From: Staphylococcus edaphicus
GTDB taxonomy: Bacteria; Bacillota; Bacilli; Staphylococcales; Staphylococcaceae
Assembly (NCBI RefSeq): GCF_002614725.1
Contig: NZ_MRZN01000010.1
Span: 16,360 to 80,359 of the forward strand
Reading direction: 5' to 3'
Length of the DNA: 64,000 nucleotides
Below, piece by piece: positions 9,330 through 17,050 of this stretch (positions are counted from its first letter, which is position 1; every line of letters begins with the position of its first letter). Below the pieces are notes generated by a model. It saw only the letters and a program-made list of their open reading frames with translations, had not been told where the DNA came from and did no database searches. Position numbers and translations under genes: made by a program.

Positions 9330-10016
9330 ATGCCAAAATTAATATTATGTAGACATGGTCAAAGTGTGTGGAATGCAGAAAACTTATTTACAGGCTGGGC
9401 AGACGTTGATTTATCAGAACAAGGTGAGCATGAAGCTATAACATCTGGAAAAAAATTAAAAACGCAGGGTATTGAAATTGATATTGTGTATACCTCATTA
9501 CTTGAACGTGCTATTAAAACCACATATCATTTATTAAATGAATCTAACCAATTATTTATCCCTATAATTAAATCTTGGAGATTAAATGAAAGACATTATG
9601 GCGGTTTGCAAGGATTAAATAAAGATGATGCTCGAAAACAATTCGGTGATGATCAAGTGCATATTTGGAGACGTTCATACGATGTTGCACCGCCAAAACA
9701 AGATGAGGCACAAAGAGAGGGCTATTTAAATGATCGTAAATATGAACATTTGGATAGACGTGTGATGCCTGAATCAGAAAGTTTAAAAGATACCTTAGTA
9801 AGAGTCATACCTTATTGGAACGATCAAATTTCGCAACAACTTTTAGATGGTAAAACCGTACTTGTATCTGCACATGGCAATTCACTACGTGCGCTTATTA
9901 AGTATTTAGAAGATGTGTCTGATGAAGATATAATAGGTTATGAAATCAAAACAGGTGCTCCTTTAATTTATGAACTTACAGATGATTTGCAGGTTATAGA
10001 TAAATATTATTTATAA
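9330..10016 (+). CDS. gpmA: 2,3-bisphosphoglycerate-dependent phosphoglycerate mutase
   Basis: This enzyme interconverts 3- and 2-phosphoglycerate in glycolysis, in the cytoplasm. It is 228 residues, within the normal dPGM size. The phosphohistidine motif LCRHGQSVWN (His9) lies at the N-terminus, followed by FTGWADVDLSEQG. LNERHYGGLQGLNK is the substrate-binding segment, and VSAHGNSLRALIKYLE carries the second catalytic His. The open frame begins at 9288, but AGAAGGA and the family N-terminus MPKLILCRHG set the start at 9330. Staphylococci also carry the cofactor-independent enzyme in the main glycolytic operon, so this is probably the second mutase. Confidence 0.92.
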   Translation: MPKLILCRHGQSVWNAENLFTGWADVDLSEQGEHEAITSGKKLKTQGIEIDIVYTSLLERAIKTTYHLLNESNQLFIPIIKSWRLNERHYGGLQGLNKDDARKQFGDDQVHIWRRSYDVAPPKQDEAQREGYLNDRKYEHLDRRVMPESESLKDTLVRVIPYWNDQISQQLLDGKTVLVSAHGNSLRALIKYLEDVSDEDIIGYEIKTGAPLIYELTDDLQVIDKYYL

Positions 10017-10032
10017 GTAATAAATAGAAATC

Positions 10033-10195
10033 TAGAAGAGACAGAAATCTAAGTTTTAAAAAGGATTTCGTCGTCCCATTCTGGCAAGGAAGATTAGGCT
10101 AAAGGATTACCTGAGCAGAAGCTCATGCATAAGAATCACTAACTTAAAACAATGAGAAAGAAAGCTGAGACAATTCATTTGTCTCAGCTTTTTTA
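10033..10195 (+). repeat. Dispersed intergenic repeat, copy B (with terminator)
   Basis: Second copy of the element at 8412-8573. It has AGACAGAAATC, GGATTTCGTCGTCCCATT, GGCAAGGAAGATTAGGCT and AGAAGCTCATGC in the same order, then the terminal hairpin. It lies directly 3' of gpmA. Confidence 0.7.
10160..10194 (+). terminator. Rho-independent terminator after gpmA
   Basis: 13-bp stem AAAGCTGAGACAA/TTGTCTCAGCTTT with a 5-base loop and a T run; it forms the end of repeat copy B. Confidence 0.88.
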
Positions 10196-10258
10196 TGGAA
10201 AATACAGTGAAATATCTGAAAGACAGAATTTAAACAATAAAAACGCCGAGATGCCATA

Positions 10259-10366
10259 TTAATTTTTATTGCGTTTATGTTGTTGAATTATCTTCCGTGC
10301 ACGTTTTCGTGTTTTTATATTAGGGCTATTTAAGTTTCTGCGTGCTGTTTGCAAGTCTAATTTCAT
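10259..10366 (-). CDS. 35-residue basic peptide, putative metal homeostasis protein
   Basis: This short gene encodes 35 residues beginning MKLDLQTARRNLNSPN, with a very basic C-terminal half (KTRKRARKIIQQHKRNKN). AGGAGG lies 8 bases before the ATG. The promoter is excellent (TTTACA-N17-CATAAT), and a Zur-type palindrome overlaps its -35. I recall near-identical short proteins in Firmicutes databases under the name putative metal homeostasis protein; that is from memory. There are no Cys residues and only one His, so it is unlikely to store zinc itself; the basic tail suggests RNA, ribosome or membrane contact. The biochemical role is unknown. Confidence 0.75.
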   Translation of the reverse strand: MKLDLQTARRNLNSPNIKTRKRARKIIQQHKRNKN

Positions 10367-10392
10367 CAATAAAACCTCCTTTATAAATAATA

Positions 10393-10421
10393 ATTATGAA
10401 GTATAAAATTAAGTTTGTAAA
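10393..10421 (-). promoter_or_regulatory. SigA promoter of the 35-residue peptide gene
   Basis: Minus-strand -35 TTTACA (10416-10421) and -10 CATAAT (10393-10398) with a 17-base spacer, upstream of the AGGAGG of the peptide gene. Confidence 0.7.
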
Positions 10422-10439
10422 TAGTAATTATTACGATTT
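10419..10439. promoter_or_regulatory. Zur-type operator
   Basis: A 21-base near-perfect palindrome AAATAGTAAT-T-ATTACGATTT, with one mismatch between arms. It matches the Firmicutes Zur consensus (AAATCGTAAT-N-ATTACGATTT) and resembles the two sites at adcA in this window. It overlaps the -35 of the peptide promoter by three bases, a position that fits repression. Confidence 0.75.
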
Positions 10440-10456
10440 GAACAAAGGAGTATAGT

Positions 10457-10471
10457 ATGTTTAAAAAATAA
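10457..10471 (+). other. Four-codon mini-ORF (MFKK) with ribosome binding site
   Basis: AAAGGAG (10444-10450) lies 6 bases before an ATG that is followed by TTT AAA AAA TAA. It sits just downstream of the Zur-type palindrome on the plus strand and about 100 bases before the MFS gene. It could be a leader peptide, a relic of a lost gene start, or chance. Confidence 0.3.
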
Positions 10472-10576
10472 CAATCTTTTTGAGTTATTTTAATGTCATG
10501 TAAACATTTTATATGTATAATGCATAAATGCGACTACTTACAGTAGTATAGAATAACGAGTAAATAGGAGATAATA

Positions 10577-12034
10577 ATGACTCAAAAAACAAAAATGATA
10601 ATGATATTAATGATGTTGTTTGGTGGTTTCTTTGGACTATTAAATGAAACACTTTTAACAACAGCTTTACCGAGTATAATGAAAGATTTCAATATTGACT
10701 ATACGCAAGTACAATGGCTAACAACGGCCTTTTTATTAACGAATGGTGTGGTTGTACCGTTATCAGCAATGATTATACAACGTTTTTCAACAAGACAAGT
10801 GTTCTTAACAGCAATTTTTATATTCTTTATAGGTACAATCATTGCAGGATTTAGCCCGAATTTCACAGTGCTATTAAGTGCTAGAATTATTCAAGCAATG
10901 GGCTCAGGTATTATGATGCCATTAATGATGACTACAATTTTAGATATATTCGAGCCACATGAACGTGGGAAATATATGGGGACTTTTGGACTAGTCATAG
11001 GATTAGCTCCAGCAATCGGACCAACACTTTCTGGTTATTTAGTAGAGTATTTTGATTGGCGCTCATTGTTCCATGTTGTTGCACCAATCGCAGCAGCTAC
11101 TTTTCTTGTATCAATAAAATTTGTTAAAAATGTTGGTACAAATAGAAAAGCACCAATCGATATACTATCTATTGTCTTATCGGTATTAGGGTTCGGTGGC
11201 TTGTTATATGGGACAAGTTCATTATCCAGAGATGGATGGAATGATCCTATCGTATTAACAACGATTATTGGTGGATTAGTTTTAGTCATATTATTTATTT
11301 TCCGCCAAACAAAATTAGCAACACCGTTATTAGATTTCTCAGTATTTAAAAACAGTCAATTTGCAGTTGGTATTGTTATCATGGCCTTTACGATGATAGC
11401 CATGATTGGTTCAGAAACTGTATTGCCAATGTTTGTACAAAATATTATGAAAGATTCAGCATTACAGTCTGGTTTAATATTATTACCTGGGGCAATAGTG
11501 ATGGGTATTATGTCTGTTGTATCTGGTTTTTTATATGAAAAATATGGTGCAAAAATACTTGCCTTCATAGGTATGCTGATTGTTGTCGTAACGAGTTCAT
11601 ATTTTATATTTATGGACGAAAACACTTCATCAGCTATGTTAGCAACGATTTATGGAATCCGAATGATTGGTATTGCACTCGGTTTAATGCCGTTAATGAC
11701 ACATACAATGAACCAGTTATCTCGAGATATGAATGCGCATGGTTCTTCTATGACTAATACAGTGCAACAGATATCAGCTTCGATAGGAACAGCAGCGCTC
11801 ATAACAATCATGAGCCAAGTAGCTAAAGATTTTTCGCCTGATATGAGTGACTATAGTGGCATGGGCAAAAAAGAAATGGCTATGCAAATTCAACATGAAG
11901 CATTGTTGAGTGGATATCATGCAGCATTTTGGTTCGCAGTCATCATTTCTATTATTAGTTTAATAAGTGTATTTATGCTTAAAAGTAAGCGACAAATAGA
12001 GCAAGAGCAACGCGAACAAGAAGAAGCAAATTAA
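10577..12034 (+). CDS. DHA2-family (EmrB/QacA-type) MFS multidrug transporter
   Basis: This is a proton-coupled drug exporter of 485 residues with about 14 membrane helices, the DHA2 topology. LLNETLLTTALPSI in helix 1 is the DHA2 signature. SARIIQAMGSGIMMPL is motif B, and GLAPAIGPTLSGYL is the antiporter motif C in helix 5. The C-terminus ends in a charged tail (IEQEQREQEEAN). A TATAAT at 10516-10521 followed by the palindrome ACTAC-TTACA-GTAGT (10533-10547) precedes the gene and suggests repressor control. It could be a relative of staphylococcal MdeA or SdrM, but I cannot decide which. Confidence 0.85.
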   Translation: MTQKTKMIMILMMLFGGFFGLLNETLLTTALPSIMKDFNIDYTQVQWLTTAFLLTNGVVVPLSAMIIQRFSTRQVFLTAIFIFFIGTIIAGFSPNFTVLLSARIIQAMGSGIMMPLMMTTILDIFEPHERGKYMGTFGLVIGLAPAIGPTLSGYLVEYFDWRSLFHVVAPIAAATFLVSIKFVKNVGTNRKAPIDILSIVLSVLGFGGLLYGTSSLSRDGWNDPIVLTTIIGGLVLVILFIFRQTKLATPLLDFSVFKNSQFAVGIVIMAFTMIAMIGSETVLPMFVQNIMKDSALQSGLILLPGAIVMGIMSVVSGFLYEKYGAKILAFIGMLIVVVTSSYFIFMDENTSSAMLATIYGIRMIGIALGLMPLMTHTMNQLSRDMNAHGSSMTNTVQQISASIGTAALITIMSQVAKDFSPDMSDYSGMGKKEMAMQIQHEALLSGYHAAFWFAVIISIISLISVFMLKSKRQIEQEQREQEEAN

Positions 12035-12050
12035 AAAGATAGTAAAGGAA

Positions 12051-12087
12051 AACAGTCGACAACTTGTGTATTGTCGACTGTTTTTAT
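12051..12087 (+). terminator. Rho-independent terminator of the DHA2 gene
   Basis: 12-bp stem AACAGTCGACAA/TTGTCGACTGTT with a T run, 17 bases after the stop codon. Confidence 0.88.
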
Positions 12088-12189
12088 ATTCGGAAAGAGG
12101 TATATAAATATAATGTTTTTGTTGTTATATATTAAAGAAACTGTGTTATTTTTATTTACCCTTATATATAGTAATAATTGAAGACTGAC

Positions 12190-12537
12190 GTGAGTCGTTT
12201 TATAGAACATTCGATGAGATTATATGATGAACCATTTCAATTAGTAAATAAAGGTTCGAAAACTGTAGAAATACGATTAAATGATGAAAAAAAGTAAGCA
12301 GTTCAACAGGAGGATGTTATAATATTTACTAATTTAAATTCAGGTGAGCAATTGAAGGTGAAAGCGAATCGCCTTGAAGTATTTCATTCATTTCAAGATT
12401 TAGTGCAACAATACTCAAATTAAGCGCTTGGATTCGATGATAATATACAGTTATCCAAAGAGTTAGCATCTATTTATCAAATATATTCACAAACCGATGG
12501 ACTTCATTTGGGTGCACTAGCATATGCATTTAATTGA
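12190..12537 (+). pseudogene. ASCH-domain protein, broken by two in-frame stops
   Basis: Translation in one frame gives SRFIEHSMRLYDEPFQLV, NKGSKTVEIRLNDEKK, a stop at 12295-12297, then VIIFTNLNSGEQLKVKANRL, a stop at 12421-12423, and a tail GLHLGALAYAFN before TGA. The pattern (EHSMRLYDEPF, K-T-VEIRL-DEK, VIIFTN) is that of the staphylococcal ASCH-domain (PUA-like, putative RNA-binding) protein. Each stop is TAA and could come from one base change in CAA, AAA or GAA; no frameshift is needed. No good start or ribosome binding site is visible, so the 5' end may be lost too. It is probably a young pseudogene. Confidence 0.75.
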
Positions 12538-12570
12538 CTAAAAGATGTGATGTTAAATTTTTTAGGCATA

Positions 12571-12608
12571 AAAAAGGAGCCGACATGCAAGATGTCTTGC
12601 TCCTTTTT
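12571..12608. terminator. Bidirectional terminator
   Basis: 10-bp stem AAAAAGGAGC/GCTCCTTTTT plus inner GACAT/ATGTC, between the ASCH relic and the convergent fmhA-like gene; A and T runs flank both sides. Confidence 0.88.
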
Positions 12609-12636
12609 ATAGTTTGTAGTAATGAAGATGTAATCT

Positions 12637-13869
12637 CTATAATTTTCCAGTTAATTTGCCAAGTCGATAAAGTCCTGGTTTGATAGGCTTAATAAAATCA
12701 CCTATATATTCTTCAACATTTGCGTTGAAACCTTTTTTGAACTGTTGTACACCATAATCAATTGCATCTTCACTAAAGTCTCCAGTAATACCGTAGAAAT
12801 TATAACGGTCAATTTGGTGCGCCTTAGCAAATTTAATCATTTCCCATTGTAGTTTATACGCCCCCATATAGGCATTATAAGCTGGATTAGAACCACTAGA
12901 TAAATAATACACTTCATAGTCATTATAAATATAGATAGCAGCTGCCAAATCTAGGATTGAACCATCAGTGTCAATGGTTTTGTTGGTATCATCAATTTTA
13001 CGTTGCGTACTTGTAATTTGCTGATTGAGTTGTGTTTGCTTTGTTTTTTGTTTTTTTGAATTGGGACTTTCTTGTAATGATGTTTCAACATCTTTCATTT
13101 GACTATTTAATGAATCTAATTTTTGCTGTAGATTACGAACGTATTCAGTTAAATCAATATAGGCTAATTGTATTGACGCATACCCTTGGTAATCTCTCTG
13201 TAGTTGTTCAAAGTATGGTTCATCACGGAAACTGAAACCGTGTTTTTCTTCAGCCATTTTAAACAATTTGAAAAAGCGGCTTGTTTCTTCGATAGGTAAT
13301 TGACGTACTTTGACGCCCATTTCTTCAGTACGCTTAATATTGCGACGCGTTTGATAATCCATCTCTTTAAGTAATTGTTGTTCTGATTTATCTTTTAAAT
13401 CTAAAACAGATAACCAGCGGATTTGACTTGTTTTGGAATAACCAACGGGATAACCTTGATGTATGTAACCCAATTTTTCTAAAGTGCGAATAAGCATACG
13501 ATTATCATAAGATTCAATAATTTCACCATCAGCATTACGCAAATTTTCTAATATATATGGATCAAGTAATACATAAAGGCAGTTATGCTGTTTGAGATAG
13601 TTTGTTAATGAACTAAAATAAAAATCAACAAGTGCTATATTATTATAATCTAAAATAGGGCCTCGTTGACTATAAAAGTATTTGAAGAATTTTAACGCGC
13701 GGGCTTCTGTAAACATACCTGCGGCTATGACTTCTCCATTATCGTCTTTAACACCTAACAAATGTGCATTGTGTTGGGCATCATAATTGACGCGTGTTTG
13801 TGTATAGTGTGAAAAATGATTGTGTGTGAATTTTTGGAATTCTTCGGGGGTAAGATTCACGAATAACAT
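12637..13869 (-). CDS. fmhA: FemABX-family aminoacyltransferase (FmhA/FemB-like)
   Basis: FemABX proteins use aminoacyl-tRNA to add glycine or other residues to the peptidoglycan cross-bridge on lipid II. This 410-residue protein has the FemA-type layout: the N-terminal MLFVNLTPEEFQKF domain, YFYSQRGPILDY, QIRWLSVLDLKDKSEQQL, MDYQTRRNIKRTEEMGVKV, a coiled-coil arm at about residues 240-300, and the C-terminal DRYNFYGITGDFSEDA. Sequence style is nearer FmhA/FemB than FemX. FmhA of S. aureus has no firm role, so the added residue is unknown. AAGGAGG precedes the ATG. Confidence 0.82.
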   Translation of the reverse strand: MLFVNLTPEEFQKFTHNHFSHYTQTRVNYDAQHNAHLLGVKDDNGEVIAAGMFTEARALKFFKYFYSQRGPILDYNNIALVDFYFSSLTNYLKQHNCLYVLLDPYILENLRNADGEIIESYDNRMLIRTLEKLGYIHQGYPVGYSKTSQIRWLSVLDLKDKSEQQLLKEMDYQTRRNIKRTEEMGVKVRQLPIEETSRFFKLFKMAEEKHGFSFRDEPYFEQLQRDYQGYASIQLAYIDLTEYVRNLQQKLDSLNSQMKDVETSLQESPNSKKQKTKQTQLNQQITSTQRKIDDTNKTIDTDGSILDLAAAIYIYNDYEVYYLSSGSNPAYNAYMGAYKLQWEMIKFAKAHQIDRYNFYGITGDFSEDAIDYGVQQFKKGFNANVEEYIGDFIKPIKPGLYRLGKLTGKL

Positions 13870-14148
13870 ATATATTTGCCTCCTTAAATGGCAATGATTA
13901 TTTTCGAAATATAGTTGGACAACTTATAATCAGTATAACAAAATTACTATTAAATACCATGTTTTATAAAAAAATAAATTGCAATATTAAAAAGATTTTA
14001 TTATATACTATATGGTATTGATTTTTGGGATGAATTGAAAAATAATATAGTACATTGTAACGATTCAGTGTATGATGTTATTTACGGTTATAATGTATAT
14101 TAAATGATTTAATAGAGAATAGGAAATGTTTTAGGAGTGAAATGAATT

Positions 14149-14517
14149 ATGAAAAAAATTTTAACATTAATAATAGCAGCTACAGTGATGGTTGTTGGTT
14201 GTAGTAGTGGCAAATATGCAGACAAAATAGATAAAGCAGTTCATAAACAACAAAATTACCAAAAACATCTTGCACAAGAGCATAAAGGTGATATTGAACA
14301 TAAATTCGAAAAAAAAGATGCTAATATATATGTTTATGAAAAAGGTAAATTTGTAATAATTGCTTATAAGCCAATAAAAAATGATGAAGAAGTACATTAC
14401 TATACTTATAAATTTATTAATGGTAAAGCTAAGTTTATAAAAGATTTTAATCCAAAAGGTTATTCACAGAAACATGAACCAGACTATAAAGAAGAAAACA
14501 TGGATGTAGATGAGTAA
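14149..14517 (+). CDS. Cystatin-like-fold lipoprotein (DUF4467-type)
   Basis: This small lipoprotein of 122 residues has the signal MKKILTLIIAATVMVVGCSS with its lipid Cys at residue 18. The mature part is lysine-rich and resembles the staphylococcal DUF4467 family, a cystatin-like fold whose function is unknown; the conserved feel is in KIDKAVHKQQNYQKHLA and the later YYTYKFINGKAKFIKDFNPKGY. It is followed 26 bases later by dsbA on the same strand, so the two are probably co-transcribed. TTAGGAG precedes the start. The family assignment is from pattern memory. Confidence 0.68.
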   Translation: MKKILTLIIAATVMVVGCSSGKYADKIDKAVHKQQNYQKHLAQEHKGDIEHKFEKKDANIYVYEKGKFVIIAYKPIKNDEEVHYYTYKFINGKAKFIKDFNPKGYSQKHEPDYKEENMDVDE

Positions 14518-14543
14518 CACTCAAATGAATTGAGGTGCAAACA

Positions 14544-15158
14544 ATGAACAAGCCATGGTATTATATTGTGTTTATTTTAACGCTTGTGTTAGCAGTTGGG
14601 TGCACAAGGGCAGAAGATACGCATAAAGAAGATGGAAAAACAGCTGATGGTAAAATAAGAATCATTGAGTATGGAGATTTTAAGTGTCCATATTGCAAAA
14701 AAGTCGAAGAAAAGATAATGCCAAAATTAAAAAAAGACTATATCGATTCAGGCAAAGTAGATTATCAATTTGTAAATATGGCTTTTTTAGGTGAGGATTC
14801 TATTATAGGATCAAGAGCAGGTCATGCTGTACAAAGATTAGCACCTGAACATTATTTAAAATTCCAAGCATTGATGTTTCAGCAACAACCTAATACTGAA
14901 AAAGAATGGATTACACAGCGTATAGTGGATCAACAAATCGATCAACTTAAAGTGAGTCCAGAACTTAGAGATAAAATAAAACATGACTATAAAGCAAAAC
15001 ATAGTCAATCTTGGAAAGCGGCTAAAAAGGATCAAGAACAATACAAAGCACATCACATTGATACAGCACCTACTGTATTCGTTCATGGTCAGAAGTTAGA
15101 CGATCCGTATGATATTGAAAGTTACAGGAAAATATTAGAAAAAGAATCAGATGATTAG
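14544..15158 (+). CDS. dsbA: DsbA-family thiol-disulfide oxidoreductase lipoprotein
   Basis: This is an extracytoplasmic oxidase that forms disulfides in exported proteins, anchored by lipid. It is 204 residues, with lipobox LAVGC. The thioredoxin-fold active site is GDFKCPYCKKVEEK (CPYC), and the cis-proline loop is DTAPTVFVHG, with the helical insert between them. Staphylococcal DsbA has no known DsbB partner, and none is seen nearby. The frame opens at GTG 14535, but TGAGGTG (14531-14537) places the start at ATG 14544. It is probably in an operon with the preceding lipoprotein gene. Confidence 0.9.
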   Translation: MNKPWYYIVFILTLVLAVGCTRAEDTHKEDGKTADGKIRIIEYGDFKCPYCKKVEEKIMPKLKKDYIDSGKVDYQFVNMAFLGEDSIIGSRAGHAVQRLAPEHYLKFQALMFQQQPNTEKEWITQRIVDQQIDQLKVSPELRDKIKHDYKAKHSQSWKAAKKDQEQYKAHHIDTAPTVFVHGQKLDDPYDIESYRKILEKESDD

Positions 15159-15180
15159 TAGTAAGTGAATTTTGAATTTA

Positions 15181-15229
15181 AGCACAAACAAAGCAAAGCT
15201 ACGATTTGCTTTGTTTGTGCTTTTTATTT
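15181..15229 (+). terminator. Rho-independent terminator of dsbA
   Basis: 17-bp stem AGCACAAACAAAGCAAA paired with TTTGCTTTGTTTGTGCT, followed by T-rich sequence. Confidence 0.9.
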
Positions 15230-15238
15230 TTAAAAAGT

Positions 15239-15259
15239 AAATCGTAATAATTACGAAAA
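15239..15259. promoter_or_regulatory. adcA: Zur-type operator 1 of adcA
   Basis: AAATCGTAAT-A-ATTACGAAAA, with a perfect core TCGTAAT-A-ATTACGA, lies upstream of the adcA -35 box. It matches the Zur consensus of Firmicutes. Confidence 0.85.
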
Positions 15260-15274
15260 AAACGGCGATTGGTA

Positions 15275-15303
15275 TTGCATTAAAGAGGAATAAAGCATAT
15301 AAT
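15275..15303 (+). promoter_or_regulatory. adcA: SigA promoter of adcA
   Basis: -35 TTGCAT (15275-15280) and -10 TATAAT (15298-15303) with a 17-base spacer. Confidence 0.75.
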
Positions 15304-15306
15304 AAT

Positions 15307-15327
15307 AAATCGTAACAATTACTATTT
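15307..15327. promoter_or_regulatory. adcA: Zur-type operator 2 of adcA
   Basis: AAATCGTAAC-A-ATTACTATTT, a slightly degenerate copy of the Zur palindrome, covers the expected transcription start. It abuts the AGGAGG ribosome binding site. Confidence 0.75.
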
Positions 15328-15340
15328 AGGAGGATTTAAA

Positions 15341-16876
15341 TTGAAACAATATGCATATATAAGCATTATCGTGTTGGCATTAATCACTATCCTAACAGCT
15401 TGTGGAAAAGGTGATTCCGATAATACAGAGTCGAATAAGAAAATAAAAATAAATACTACTGTGTATCCTTTAAAATCATTTGCTGAACAAATAGGAGGAA
15501 AGCACGTAGATGTACATTCGATTTATCCGGCCGGGGCAGATTTACATAGCTATGAACCTACGCAAAAAGATATTATTAATGCATCAAAAGGCGATTTATT
15601 TGTTTATACAGGGGACCATCTTGACCCAATAGCTAAAAAAGTAGCTGCAACAATTAAAAAAGATGACAACAAATTATCACTTGAAGAAAAAATAGATAAG
15701 TCTCAATTGCTGACTGATCAACATAGTCACGAGGGAGAAGGAGAAAATCATAGTCATGAAGCGCATCATCATAATGGGTACGATCCTCATGTATGGATGG
15801 ATCCTAAATTTAATCAGTCATTTGCTAAAGCAATTAAAGATGAACTAATTAAGAAAGATCCAAAGCATAAAAAAACATATGAAGCTAATTATAAAAAATT
15901 AAATAAAGATTTAAAAGATATAGATCATGAAATGAAGCGTGTTACAAAAGATAAACACAAAAATACGATATTTATATCCCATGAATCTATTGGATACCTT
16001 GCGGAAAGATATGGTTTTGTGCAAAAAGGTGTACAAAATATGAATGCTGAAGATCCATCGCAACAAGCATTGTCTAAAATAGTGAAAGAAATTAAAGAAT
16101 CTGGTGCAAAATATATTTTATATGAAGACAATGTATCAAATAAAGTAACAGATACGATACGTCAAGAAACAGATGCTAAGCCTTTAAAATTTTATAACAT
16201 GGAAACGTTAAATCAAACACAACAAAAAGATCATAAATTGAATTACCAAGCATTGATGAATAAAAATATATCAAATATTGATAAAGCTTTGAGTGATCAT
16301 ATTCAAATTCAAGATGATAAGAATCAAAGTAAGCATGATAAAGCAATTTCTGATGGCTATTTCAAAGATAGCCAAGTTAAAGATAGAGCGTTGTCAGATT
16401 ATAAAGGTCATTGGCAATCGGTTTATCCATACTTAAAAGATGGTACTTTGGATGAAGTGATGAAACATAAAGCTGAAAATGATAAGTCAATGACTGCTAA
16501 AGCGTATAAAACATATTATAACAAAGGTTATAAAACTGATATAAGTAACATCAGTATTACGGAAGATGCCATAACATTTGAAAAAAATGGTGAAAAAGAA
16601 ACAGGAAAATATATTTATGACGGTAAGGATATATTAAAATATGACAAAGGTAATAGAGGTGTGAGATATACATTTAAGTTAGCAAATGATAATAGCAAAT
16701 TACCTAAATATGTGCAATTCAGTGATCATAATATTGCACCAAAGAAAACTGAGCACTTTCATATATTTATGGGCAACGATAAAGATAAAGTCTTAAAAGA
16801 ATTAGATAATTGGCCAACCTATTATCCTGAATCACTTAAGCCTGAAGATATAAAAGAGGAAATGTTAGCGCATTAA
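15341..16876 (+). CDS. adcA: Zinc ABC transporter substrate-binding lipoprotein AdcA (ZnuA-ZinT fusion)
   Basis: This lipoprotein captures zinc outside the cell for an ABC importer. It is 511 residues, starting at TTG 15341 after AGGAGG. The lipobox is LTACG (Cys21). The ZnuA-like domain (about 35-310) has the early DLHSYEPTQKDI and a His-rich loop (HSHEGEGENHSHEAHHH, residues ~128-144), then DPHVWMDP. A ZinT/YodA-like domain fills ~325-511 (KGHWQSVYPYLKDG to HFHIFMGN), giving the two-domain AdcA form. No permease or ATPase genes are adjacent, so partners lie elsewhere. Two Zur-type operators flank the promoter, predicting induction by zinc shortage. Confidence 0.93.
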   Translation: MKQYAYISIIVLALITILTACGKGDSDNTESNKKIKINTTVYPLKSFAEQIGGKHVDVHSIYPAGADLHSYEPTQKDIINASKGDLFVYTGDHLDPIAKKVAATIKKDDNKLSLEEKIDKSQLLTDQHSHEGEGENHSHEAHHHNGYDPHVWMDPKFNQSFAKAIKDELIKKDPKHKKTYEANYKKLNKDLKDIDHEMKRVTKDKHKNTIFISHESIGYLAERYGFVQKGVQNMNAEDPSQQALSKIVKEIKESGAKYILYEDNVSNKVTDTIRQETDAKPLKFYNMETLNQTQQKDHKLNYQALMNKNISNIDKALSDHIQIQDDKNQSKHDKAISDGYFKDSQVKDRALSDYKGHWQSVYPYLKDGTLDEVMKHKAENDKSMTAKAYKTYYNKGYKTDISNISITEDAITFEKNGEKETGKYIYDGKDILKYDKGNRGVRYTFKLANDNSKLPKYVQFSDHNIAPKKTEHFHIFMGNDKDKVLKELDNWPTYYPESLKPEDIKEEMLAH

Positions 16877-16979
16877 TAGTAATGTTTTAATAAAACCTTC
16901 AAGAGGAATTGAAAGTTTTATGAATAGTTCATTCAGTAAAGGGAATAAATTAAAAGAGTCATAGGTTGAGCTTTTTTGT

Positions 16980-17007
16980 TTGATATATTTTATATACTTG
17001 GTATAAT
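16980..17007 (+). promoter_or_regulatory. Promoter of yceI-type gene with internal palindrome
   Basis: -35 TTGATA (16980-16985) and -10 TATAAT (17002-17007), spacer 16. The palindrome TATAC-TTG-GTATA (16993-17005) lies across the spacer and the -10 and could be a repressor site. Confidence 0.5.
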
Positions 17008-17050
17008 AAATGTATTGAATAACTTATCATATCTTGGAGGTATAAATATA

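Noticed and set aside
13880..13910. Fur box near AATGATTATTTTC upstream of the fmhA-like gene
   Set aside because: Only one half matches well; too many mismatches for a Fur site and no iron gene nearby.
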